Below, one piece after another: positions 24,850 through 32,617 of a stretch of 34,444 nt of DNA (the first letter of the stretch is position 1; every line of letters starts with the position of its first letter). The DNA is from VMCP01 sp964408945 (GTDB lineage Bacteria; Bacteroidota; Bacteroidia; NS11-12g; UBA955). Made by a program: the position numbers and the translations under genes. Where the stretch lies: assembly GCA_964408945.1 (NCBI GenBank), contig CAYPBJ010000022.1, positions 1 to 34,444 of the forward strand. The letters run 5' to 3'. The notes below the pieces were generated by a model. It was not told where the DNA came from. It worked only from the letters and a program-made list of their open reading frames with translations, and did no database searches.

Positions 24850-26577
24850 TTAATTTAAATAAGGAGCCTGAAAGCCCAACTTTTTCATACCTGATTTAAC
24901 CTCTGGAGTCGCTGTAAAGTTTTTCCAAAGGAGTCCAGATCTATAATTTTCTATCATAACCGCAATTGGACCTTGATCAATTGCCAAAAAACTGCTGGCT
25001 GCCCAGCAATCACCAATAGAGAATGCATCAACAAATCCGTATTCCTTCCAAATAAGGTCACCCAATTGGTAATAGAAGAATTCTAAGGCTTTGGTTGATT
25101 CTTCGGGAGTGTAAGGAAATGAACTCAACGCTGCTGTTGGAGTAATAACCCCTCTGTCGTTGGTCGGCGAACTAGCTGTGTACGAGTTGGGAATGTCACT
25201 GGCTGTTAATCCCCAGCAAGAATCACTATATCCTGCTTGGTTCTTGGGATTGTTTTTGCAATAAAGGTGATTGATTTTTGAATGGTTCACGTTTTGCTCC
25301 CAGTAGTTGGCGTATTGGTCTGACAGTCCGTTTGGATCTATCCCCAAAAAGGAATAATGAGTGAAAAATAAAGGACCGCCATAGTCTTCACCTAGAGGCA
25401 ACTTTACGCCGTAGAAAGAACGGCCGTTCTTTATCCCCCCATTTCGCGCCCAGCCCGAATGATACACTTTCGAATCTACAGGATGAGTAGGAGAGCTTGC
25501 GGCCAAAACGTGAGTGATGAGACACTCGTTCCAACCCCTGATTTGCATATTCATGACAAATCCTTTGTTGGGACTCCAGTGCCAATATAAATTGGATTCA
25601 CCGCCTTTGGTGAACCAATTCCAATCCACCCGATGCCAAATAGAGTCAATAGTTTCTCTTAGTTTGGTTTCTTCGGGGGATGCTTGATCGAAGTAATTTC
25701 GTGCGGTGAGTAAGCCTTGAATCAGAAAGGAAGTTTCAACCAAGTCTGCACCGTCATCGTTGGAAGAAAAGGGAATTGTTTTACCCGATGAACCACTCAA
25801 CCAATGCGGAAATGCTCCGTGAAACTGGTCGGCTTTGGTCCATAAAAATTGGGTCATTTTATTCAAGTGTTGTACCACTTGATTTCTATTGAGGTAGTTA
25901 CGATCAGTGGCAGCAACCAGTGCCATGATTCCAAATCCGGTACCTCCAGATGTAACTAAATCACCTGAAGTATTTCTCTCGCGAGCCATGCCGCTCACAG
26001 GATGAGCAAAGTCCCAAAAATATCTCACGGTTCTACTCTGAACCGAATCTAATAAGTCGCTTTGACTGATTCTCGGAAACTTGGGCGTTTTACTATACGT
26101 TGTTCTGATTTGAATGGTTAGGTGTTTATCTAAAGGAACACCCGCACGAGATTTCACCAACACCGGAATGGGTAAGGTATATTTAGCAAAAAATCTCAAA
26201 GGTGATTTACATCTTATTACCATGGTTGAATCACCTTGAATAAAAGAAACGTTTTGTTCAACTGAAGATATTCCGTTGAACATCAATTTGATGTTTTCTT
26301 TAGCAGAATTGGTATCTAGGGGTTGTGAAAATGAGATTCGAACCTCAGGATTCACAGAAGCATTTTTTTTCACCAAGTATATAGGTGAACCATCCCAAAT
26401 TACCCCTTGCAACTGAATAGGATGTTTGGGTTCAGGTTGTTTGATTGGTTCTTTTCCGCAAGATGAAATTCCTGTGAGAGTGAATAGTCCCACAGAAAAA
26501 AAGAAAACTGCCCCAGAAAGAGGCAGTTTTCCATTTAGTGAATTGAGCAAATTATTTACCTGCTTTTTCAAGATCAT
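24850..26577 (-). CDS. GH144-like glucanase lipoprotein
   Basis: The frame is open from 26646, but the ATG at 26575-26577 gives a lipoprotein signal: a basic n-region (MILKKQ), a hydrophobic core (AVFFFSVGLFTLTG) and lipobox GISSC with Cys40; product 575 residues. A ~100-residue Ig-like N-domain (NPEVRISFSQPLD) precedes the GH144/PF10091 domain: RTVRYFWDFAHP, SGGTGFGIMALVAATDR, NDDGADLVETSFLIQGLL, YWHWSPNKGFVMNMQIRGWN, AASSPTHPVDSKVYHSGWAR, FPYTPEESTKAL, AIDQGPIAVMIENYRSGLLW. GH144 enzymes known to me are endo- or exo-beta-1,2-glucanases. It is the closest relative in the window of the N-terminal half of the fusion at 16543-19947, but membrane-anchored. The start overlaps the LamG gene by 26 bases, and a terminator hairpin lies within its signal-peptide codons. 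Confidence 0.88.
   Translation of the reverse strand: MILKKQVNNLLNSLNGKLPLSGAVFFFSVGLFTLTGISSCGKEPIKQPEPKHPIQLQGVIWDGSPIYLVKKNASVNPEVRISFSQPLDTNSAKENIKLMFNGISSVEQNVSFIQGDSTMVIRCKSPLRFFAKYTLPIPVLVKSRAGVPLDKHLTIQIRTTYSKTPKFPRISQSDLLDSVQSRTVRYFWDFAHPVSGMARERNTSGDLVTSGGTGFGIMALVAATDRNYLNRNQVVQHLNKMTQFLWTKADQFHGAFPHWLSGSSGKTIPFSSNDDGADLVETSFLIQGLLTARNYFDQASPEETKLRETIDSIWHRVDWNWFTKGGESNLYWHWSPNKGFVMNMQIRGWNECLITHVLAASSPTHPVDSKVYHSGWARNGGIKNGRSFYGVKLPLGEDYGGPLFFTHYSFLGIDPNGLSDQYANYWEQNVNHSKINHLYCKNNPKNQAGYSDSCWGLTASDIPNSYTASSPTNDRGVITPTAALSSFPYTPEESTKALEFFYYQLGDLIWKEYGFVDAFSIGDCWAASSFLAIDQGPIAVMIENYRSGLLWKNFTATPEVKSGMKKLGFQAPYLN
26496..26531 (-). terminator. Intrinsic terminator inside the GH144 signal-peptide codons
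   Basis: Read on the minus strand, GAAAACTGCC pairs perfectly with GGCAGTTTTC (10 bp, nine-base loop) and is followed at once by seven T. It lies 20 bases after the LamG stop, the usual place for a terminator. Yet it is within the next open frame, where it encodes residues ~16-28 of the signal peptide. Every start codon that gives a usable signal peptide is upstream of it, so transcription of GH144 and GH3 from the susC promoter must read through. Confidence 0.88.
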
Positions 26578-27433
26578 ACAAAGACTTAACATCAGCAGCT
26601 GCCAACGCTTTATCGTAAATACGGAACTCATCCAATCCGCCATCAAAGTGCTTCATCCAAGCATCTGGAGTGTTTCCAGGTAGGTTTTGGTTATAGCAAC
26701 CAAACACAAAACGATTTGCATTTTTGAACTTCAATGGACCCAAAGGCGCTCCGCCATTGGTTGGATCGTCACCATATCTGTTGGTAACACCTTCAGGCAT
26801 GGTCAATTCTTTACCGTCTACATAAAATGCAGCTTTAGAAGAAACTGCATCGTAAGATACTGCAACATGGTGCCAATTACCGTCACCAATCACTAAACGG
26901 TTGGTTCCACCTAAGTCCATCCACTGTTCTTTCCAAGCTGGAGCATCCCATTTGTTTACATTGAATTTGATACGAACTGAATCACCAGCAGCACCAGATT
27001 CTTGCAATACGAACATGTTACCAATCCAATTTGAATCGTTCAACAATTGGAACCAAGACTCAGCACCATCTGCATGGTTTGTAGTTTTAATCCAGGTAGA
27101 CATCGTAACAGATTGAATTCCAGTTACAGCAGTACCTACATTTGTAAATAAAGCATAACCGTCAGCAGAACCCATGTAAGCTTTACCTTTTGCACCATCA
27201 ACAAACGTTACGTTGTTTGTAGTACCGCTGGTAATGTTGCCTTTTGCATCTTCAACGCTGTTTTCAAATGAAAACTTTGCTACCAAGTTTGAGGCTGCAA
27301 TTTGATCAGAAGAAGTGTAGCCAGTGTTTCCGCCGCCATTGTCATCTGGTTCGTCTCCGCAAGATGCGAAGTTTAGGGCCAATGCACTTACCAAAGCCAT
27401 TGATCCGATTGAGAATAAATTGTGTTTTTTCAT
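26552..27433 (-). CDS. LamG (concanavalin A-like) surface lipoprotein, putative glycan-binding protein
   Basis: The 293-residue product has a lipoprotein signal (KKHNLFSIGSMALVSALALN then FASC, Cys25). An acidic stretch right after Cys (GDEPDDN) resembles the Bacteroidota signal for export of lipoproteins to the cell surface. Residues ~50-290 form a LamG/concanavalin A-like jelly roll: LVAKFSFENSVEDAKG, VTMSTWIKT, GNWHHVAVSYDAVSSKAAFY, VDGKELT, GGLDEFRIYDKALAAADVKS. No catalytic residues are recognisable. Its place directly after susD is that usually taken by SusE/SusF-type surface glycan-binding proteins, so binding the substrate polysaccharide is the likely role. It lies 21 bases after susD and is followed by the terminator at 26496-26531. 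Confidence 0.88.
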   Translation of the reverse strand: MKKHNLFSIGSMALVSALALNFASCGDEPDDNGGGNTGYTSSDQIAASNLVAKFSFENSVEDAKGNITSGTTNNVTFVDGAKGKAYMGSADGYALFTNVGTAVTGIQSVTMSTWIKTTNHADGAESWFQLLNDSNWIGNMFVLQESGAAGDSVRIKFNVNKWDAPAWKEQWMDLGGTNRLVIGDGNWHHVAVSYDAVSSKAAFYVDGKELTMPEGVTNRYGDDPTNGGAPLGPLKFKNANRFVFGCYNQNLPGNTPDAWMKHFDGGLDEFRIYDKALAAADVKSLYDLEKAGK

Positions 27434-27454
27434 ATATCCAAATAGTTAAATTGG

Positions 27455-28915
27455 TTAATATCCAGGATTTTGAAGAAGTTTGCCTTCTCCTAAATCGATT
27501 TGTCTTTGTGGTATTGGAAAAAGTTCATGCTTACCATCCACAAAAGGCTTGCCGTGAGCTCTCATCACTTCGCCTATTCTTCCTTGTCTGCGCAAATCGA
27601 AGGTTCTATCGTGTTCAAAAGCGAGTTCTACCCGTCTTTCATGCCAAATTTTCTCTCGAACTTCTTTGCTATCGGAGGACGTAAAATCTTGCAAGCCTGC
27701 GCGTTTTCTCACTTGATTCAGCAGTTGACAAGCATTTGAAGTGTTGCCTAATTCATTTTCAGCCTCTGCAGCCATCAATAGAACTTCGGCATATCTCAAA
27801 ACCCTCAGATTTTTAGTTGTTTCATTATCGCCTTTACCCCATGACTCAGCTATTCTGCTAACATACGCTTTATAATTGTAATGTTTATTGGGATGTTTAG
27901 GGTCTGTTTCCCAACCGTCCCAAAGTGTTTGTCCCGAGGTTATTATGGTAGCATCTTTTCTTAAATCACCCGCTTCATAAGCATTGATTAAATCAAGTGA
28001 AGGAGTATTGAATCCCCAACCCAAACCACGAGCACCTGAACGCGGAGCTTGCACTACGAAATAGCCAATGATACCCTTTTGAGGATCTGTACCTTTGCAA
28101 TTCACCTCCCATATTGACTCTTTCGAGAATTCACCAATTTCTCTCCAAATGTGGCTATAATCAGCCATCAATTCATAACGTCCAGACTTAATCAGGTCAT
28201 TACAATAGGCCAAGGTAGACGACCATTGCTTTCTGTATAAAGCCGTTTTTGCTAAGAACGCTCGAGCTGCATCTGAAGTAGCTCTGCCAGACTCTATCAG
28301 TTGTTGATTTGGAAGGATTACTGCAGCCTGAAAATCGGACTCAATCAAATCCCATATTTCATCGGCAGTGGCTCTAACATAGGTGTTGGAAATTTCTTCT
28401 TCTGTCACTGGCACCTTATCAATTTTGGGCACTCCCCCAAAACTACGCACCAAATTGAAGTAGAAATATCCCCTTAAAAAACGTGATTCAGCGATCCAAC
28501 GGTCTTTTTCAGCCTGTGGTAAATCTAATTTGCCAATATAATCAATGGCTTTATTCGCACGTGCAATTCCCTCAAAATTGGAATTCCAAACTTCCCCAAA
28601 GGAAATGGAAGTTGGAGAGAAAAAATATCCGTCGAGCTGATCTTTATCTGCCCCGGTATCTCCCGGATCACTTCCTTTATCGCTGTTATCTGAAGCTATT
28701 TCAGTCATCCCCATCCAAGAAAAACTATGGGTTTCCCAAGCATAAAGTTTGTTATAAATGGCATTCACCATTTCGCGAGCTGCTTGATTGGTGGTGGCAA
28801 AATAGTCATCAACAGTTTGAACCCTCGGTGGCTCATCTAAAAAATTCTTTTTACATCCCGCAGCTGCCAAAGCAACTACTGATACCATTGAAACGTATTT
28901 AATTGTTTTCTTCAT
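27455..28915 (-). CDS. SusD/RagB family outer-membrane lipoprotein
   Basis: The 486-residue product has a lipobox signal (MKKTIKYVSMVSVVALAAAG then Cys21) followed by KKNFLDEPP, the typical SusD start. The TPR-like helices are evident (AAREMVNAIYNKLYAW, NFEGIARANKAIDYIGKLD, AESRFLRGYFYFNLVRSFGG, ATADEIWDLIESDFQAAVIL) and the C-terminus has the family pattern LRYAEVLLMAAEAENELG, LLNQVRKRAGLQDF, WHERRVELAFEHDRTFDLRR ending in IPQRQIDLGEGKLLQNPGY. SusD proteins form the lid on the SusC transporter and bind glycans at the cell surface. It lies 10 bases after susC and 21 bases before the LamG gene, forming one operon. Confidence 0.96.
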   Translation of the reverse strand: MKKTIKYVSMVSVVALAAAGCKKNFLDEPPRVQTVDDYFATTNQAAREMVNAIYNKLYAWETHSFSWMGMTEIASDNSDKGSDPGDTGADKDQLDGYFFSPTSISFGEVWNSNFEGIARANKAIDYIGKLDLPQAEKDRWIAESRFLRGYFYFNLVRSFGGVPKIDKVPVTEEEISNTYVRATADEIWDLIESDFQAAVILPNQQLIESGRATSDAARAFLAKTALYRKQWSSTLAYCNDLIKSGRYELMADYSHIWREIGEFSKESIWEVNCKGTDPQKGIIGYFVVQAPRSGARGLGWGFNTPSLDLINAYEAGDLRKDATIITSGQTLWDGWETDPKHPNKHYNYKAYVSRIAESWGKGDNETTKNLRVLRYAEVLLMAAEAENELGNTSNACQLLNQVRKRAGLQDFTSSDSKEVREKIWHERRVELAFEHDRTFDLRRQGRIGEVMRAHGKPFVDGKHELFPIPQRQIDLGEGKLLQNPGY

Positions 28916-28925
28916 GGTTTAATCA

Positions 28926-31694
28926 TTAAAATTGGATTTGTAATCCGGTTAATACGGTACGTGAAGTAGGATAAATATTCAGTTCAATACCAGCCTCCGG
29001 CGGGGCTCCTGGCAATTCAGCAGTAAAGCCACTGTAAGCCTTCAAGGTGAACAAATTTTGACCTGTGATGTAAAATCTCACCGATTTAGCACCCCATTTG
29101 GTCTTCAAGGCCTCGTTAGCAGTGTATCCTAAAGAAAAGTTGTTCAATCTCAAATAACTTCCGCTTTCAACGTAATAATCAGAGGGCTTAGGTACCCCGT
29201 TGTAAGCCCTAGGAACCGTATTTGAAGGATTTTGCGATGTCCATCTATTCTGTGCTACTGCATATTCCACGTTATAACTACCGCCGTATCTAACAGTCTT
29301 TTTACCGTTGAACACTTTATTTCCTAAATTACTAAAAAAGTCAATGTTTAAATCCCAGTTTTTCCATGAAAATTGGCTGTTCCATCCCAAATAAACTACA
29401 GGCTGATGAGAACCCACATAAACACGGTCTAAATCGGTAATTTGACCGTCACCATTTTTATCAACCAATTTAAAATCGCCGGGTTGGGTTCCAAATAAAT
29501 GAGGTGCTGCATTAACCTCATCTTTATTTTGGAAAATACCATCGGTTTCATAAACCCAGAACACACCAATGGGTTGTCCAGCGGCAACTCTTGTTGCAAA
29601 TTCCCCATTGTTCAGACTTCCGTAGTTAGTAGGTCTTCCAAGACCCAAATTTTCAACTCTATTTCTATTGAAAGTAGCAGTCAAATTGGTATTCCATTTT
29701 AGGGCTTTATTTTCTTTGGATCTGTAACCGATTGTCACCTCCACGCCCGTATTTGAAATGTCAGCCGCATTGGTCAACATGCTGTTGTTGTTATCTCCGA
29801 GTCCAGCTGACAAAGGCACATTAAATAAAGCGCCATTGGTTAATTTGTAGTAATAATCAATGGTACCGGTTACTCTTCCTCGGAAAAGTTCATAATCAAT
29901 TCCCAGGTCATACTCGGTGGTCACTTCCCATTTCAAGTTGGGATCTTTAATTTCAGCTATTGTAGATCCGTTATGAAGGTCACCATTTCCAAAAACGGCA
30001 TTCAATCCTGTAGATAGCAAAGTCACAAACTCTGCAGGCTCAATTCGGTCATTTCCCACCTTACCCCAAGATGCTCTTAATTTTAGGTAACTCAGATTGG
30101 CTGATTTCCTCAAAAACGATTCTTTGGTGAGTTCCCAGCCCAAACCTAGAGCGGGGAAATTTCCCCATCTATTTTGAACGGGAAACTTCGATGAACCATC
30201 TCTGCGCATAGATCCTGTCAAAAAGAATTTATCAGCGAACGTATAATTCACCTTCGCTAAAAAGCTCTCTCTTCTACCATAGTCAGACACTGGTCTGTGG
30301 TACAAAATATTGCCTTGTATGGTTGATGTACCCGTATTGATATATCTGTATTGAGGTGCTGATGGAACTCCATCACGCGAAATGGCATACATTTCACCGT
30401 CATACCTTTCTCTGGTATGTCCTGCTAGGAATTTAAGTTTGTGGTCTTTGTTGATGTCTTTATCATAAAAAGCCAAATTGTTCCACACCCAACGATAACC
30501 CGCGTTATTACTAACAGTTAAGGTAGTGGTATCATACCTTTGAGTGGCACTTACCCGATATCTAGTTTGGTAATTCTGACCATTGTTATCATAGATATCT
30601 GTACCATAACTTGAAGACAATGTCAATCCTTTAGCTGGTTTAAACTCAGCAAAAACATTTCCCATCAATCTATATCCAAACGACTGATCATCTGTATAAT
30701 CAAGAGTAGCGAGGGGATTTCCCACATTGTTCACGTCAGTGTACCCATAAACACCGGGTTCAATGATGGCATTATATAAAGGCGCTGCGTTGTATGCTTG
30801 AGTAAAAACGCTAAACGGCTTGTTATTTGACTTATAATTGCTTATATTCAAAGTATTACCCACTTTCAACTTCTTTCCGATGTAATAATCGTTATTGCTT
30901 CGGATGGTTAATCGTTCGTAATCATTACCTTTTAGGATACCTTCTTCTTTCAAATAATTCACTGAAAAGAAAGAGGCATTTTTTTCTCCGCCTCCAGAAA
31001 TTGCTATAGAATGATTGTGTTGTAGACCCACCCTAGTTATCTCATCCATCCAATCAGTTTTACCGGTAATTTGATCTTGTGTGATAGCAAAAGTACCGGC
31101 AGCTTCGTTGGAATAATCGGTAAAAACATTTGGACCGGCCATTAAAACCTTGTTAGTGAGACTTTTAAATCCTACAAATCCATCATAACTCACGGATGAA
31201 GTACCTCGCTTACCGGCTTTGGTTGTGATCAAAATAACACCGTTAGCAGCTCTAACACCATAAATAGCGGTTGAAGATGCGTCTTTAAGAACATCTACAG
31301 AAAGTATGTCTGATGTTGCAATGTTTCTAATATCATCGGTAATGATACCATCAACTACATATAGCGGTTCTGCACCACCAATAACGGAACCCGTACCTCT
31401 AATTCTGACGGTTGGAGCTGAACCTGGAGCACCAAAATTGGTAATTTGAACCCCAGCTAGCTTTCCTTGAATGGCTTGAGTTGCAGTGAGAACAGGTTGT
31501 TTCACTAAATCAGCACCTTTTACACTGCCTACTGCACCTGTCAATTCTTTCTTCGTAGATTTCGAGTAACCAACTACTATCACTTCGTCTATTCCTTCGG
31601 TTGTAGAATCAGTCTGCTGAGTTTGAGAAAATACATTTGCGGAATACAATATGGCAAACGATAACAGGGTTTGTTTCCAATTTTTATGCATCAT
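28926..31694 (-). CDS. SusC/RagA family TonB-dependent outer-membrane transporter
   Basis: The 922-residue product has a signal peptide (MMHKNWKQTLLSFAILYSAN then VFSQ) and, almost at once, the TonB box DEVIVVGY, then the plug (LTGAVGSVKGADL, TQAIQGKLAGVQIT, TVRIRGTGSVIGGAEPLYVV, DVLKDASSTAIYGVRAANGV) and a 22-strand barrel ending TGLQIQF. The family motifs for SusC are complete. Unlike many SusC proteins, there is no ~80-residue carboxypeptidase-regulatory-like domain between signal and TonB box. It imports oligosaccharides across the outer membrane with the SusD lid. It is the first gene of the susC-susD-LamG-GH144-GH3 operon and lies 113 bases downstream of the Nudix-fold regulator gene, with a palindrome in the spacer. 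Confidence 0.96.
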   Translation of the reverse strand: MMHKNWKQTLLSFAILYSANVFSQTQQTDSTTEGIDEVIVVGYSKSTKKELTGAVGSVKGADLVKQPVLTATQAIQGKLAGVQITNFGAPGSAPTVRIRGTGSVIGGAEPLYVVDGIITDDIRNIATSDILSVDVLKDASSTAIYGVRAANGVILITTKAGKRGTSSVSYDGFVGFKSLTNKVLMAGPNVFTDYSNEAAGTFAITQDQITGKTDWMDEITRVGLQHNHSIAISGGGEKNASFFSVNYLKEEGILKGNDYERLTIRSNNDYYIGKKLKVGNTLNISNYKSNNKPFSVFTQAYNAAPLYNAIIEPGVYGYTDVNNVGNPLATLDYTDDQSFGYRLMGNVFAEFKPAKGLTLSSSYGTDIYDNNGQNYQTRYRVSATQRYDTTTLTVSNNAGYRWVWNNLAFYDKDINKDHKLKFLAGHTRERYDGEMYAISRDGVPSAPQYRYINTGTSTIQGNILYHRPVSDYGRRESFLAKVNYTFADKFFLTGSMRRDGSSKFPVQNRWGNFPALGLGWELTKESFLRKSANLSYLKLRASWGKVGNDRIEPAEFVTLLSTGLNAVFGNGDLHNGSTIAEIKDPNLKWEVTTEYDLGIDYELFRGRVTGTIDYYYKLTNGALFNVPLSAGLGDNNNSMLTNAADISNTGVEVTIGYRSKENKALKWNTNLTATFNRNRVENLGLGRPTNYGSLNNGEFATRVAAGQPIGVFWVYETDGIFQNKDEVNAAPHLFGTQPGDFKLVDKNGDGQITDLDRVYVGSHQPVVYLGWNSQFSWKNWDLNIDFFSNLGNKVFNGKKTVRYGGSYNVEYAVAQNRWTSQNPSNTVPRAYNGVPKPSDYYVESGSYLRLNNFSLGYTANEALKTKWGAKSVRFYITGQNLFTLKAYSGFTAELPGAPPEAGIELNIYPTSRTVLTGLQIQF

Positions 31695-31709
31695 ATTTTA
31701 AATAACCTT

Positions 31710-31724
31710 TACCAAAATTTGGTA
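31710..31724. promoter_or_regulatory. Palindrome upstream of susC (candidate operator)
   Basis: TACCAAAATTTGGTA is a perfect 15-base palindrome with a central A, 16 bases before the susC ATG. Its core CAAAATTTG recurs between the divergent fusion and GH31 genes (19983-19991). It lies between the regulator gene and its likely target, the usual position for a local repressor or activator site. Confidence 0.5.
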
Positions 31725-31807
31725 TTTATGTTATTTATGCAATTTATATAATTGTGAATAATACAACAAGGTTTTTTTGATAAATTGACCCTGTATATTA
31801 TTCATTT

Positions 31808-32500
31808 TTACAAGTCGAAATCGTAACCCGAATTTTGCAGCCTGTAATACTGTTCTGAGTTGTATTTATAAAGCTTTGCTGGCCTATGGGTTACTGCGTT
31901 TTGCTTCATGCCCGTTTCTACAATAAAATCCATAGACAAAATCTTCTTCCTGAAATTTCGAACATCCAATTCCCTATCTAAAATACTTTCATACAATCTT
32001 TGCAGTTCCGTCAAAGTAAAGTACTCAGGAAGGAGTTCAAATCCTATGGGTTGTTTTCTAATTCTTTGTTTTAGATTTTCCTTTGCGTACTCAATAATCT
32101 CATTGTGATCAAAAGGAAGGTCTGGAATTTCATTCACAGGAAACCACTCTGCTTGTTCAGCCCATGCCTGAGCAGAAACTCTGTATTTTTCAATACGTAT
32201 CAGCGCAAAATAGGCCACGGTGAAAACACGTCCGTAAGGATGTCTATCCACTCTGCCAAACGTGCGAATTTGATCCATGAAAATTTCTTGTAACCCCGTA
32301 AGATTTTGTAAAACAGCATTTGCAGAAGTATTTAAATCTACATCTAACTGAATTAAATCCCCAGGCAGCGCCCAACAATTCCGATAAGGCTCAGCTCCTC
32401 TGTATATCAAAAGTACCTTTAAACCTGATTGATCGAACCCGAAAACCACGTTATCAACAGATACAGCGGCTTTAAAAAACGATTCGATGTTGTTCTGCAT
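31808..32500 (-). CDS. Nudix-fold transcriptional regulator (NrtR/AraR type)
   Basis: From the ATG at 32498-32500 the product is 230 residues; an upstream TTG adds four residues only. Residues ~10-140 have a Nudix fold (VSVDNVVFGFDQSGLKVLLI, YRNCWALPGDLIQLDVDLN, TVAYFALIRIEKY). The Nudix box is degenerate: the segment aligned to the usual REUxEExGU reads AVLQNLTGL, so the metal-binding Glu pair is Asn-Leu and hydrolase activity is not expected. Residues ~150-225 are a winged helix (YFTLTELQRLYESILD, DVRNFRKKILSMDFI) with a C-terminal RPAKLYKYN hairpin. This fold is that of NrtR and of the Bacteroidota AraR sugar-responsive regulators, where a sugar or nucleotide-sugar binds the dead Nudix pocket. 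Its place just upstream of susC suggests control of this locus. Confidence 0.88.
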   Translation of the reverse strand: MQNNIESFFKAAVSVDNVVFGFDQSGLKVLLIYRGAEPYRNCWALPGDLIQLDVDLNTSANAVLQNLTGLQEIFMDQIRTFGRVDRHPYGRVFTVAYFALIRIEKYRVSAQAWAEQAEWFPVNEIPDLPFDHNEIIEYAKENLKQRIRKQPIGFELLPEYFTLTELQRLYESILDRELDVRNFRKKILSMDFIVETGMKQNAVTHRPAKLYKYNSEQYYRLQNSGYDFDL

Positions 32501-32595
32501 ACAATTACACAATATTGTACAGCAAATATGAGGCGAAGCCCACGATTTTCAAAATTAATCCTACATGAATTTCTCCATAGACAAATAATAAATCG

Positions 32596-32603
32596 TAATT
32601 TTG
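32596..32603 (+). promoter_or_regulatory. Candidate -7 box for the glycosyltransferase-rsmG unit
   Basis: TAATTTTG matches TAnnTTTG at all fixed positions. It lies 14 bases before an in-frame TTG start at 32618, which supports that codon over the upstream ATG. No clear -33 TTG is seen at the usual distance. Confidence 0.45.
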
Positions 32604-32617
32604 TAGGTTCATTCACC

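Noticed and set aside
26578..26646. 23-residue N-terminal extension of the GH144 lipoprotein
   Set aside because: It would overlap the LamG gene by 95 bases and place the lipoprotein signal too far inside; the ATG at 26577 fits better.
27244..28902. Open frames of 139-146 residues antisense to the LamG and susD genes
   Set aside because: They lie opposite clearly recognised genes in the same operon and show no protein family features.
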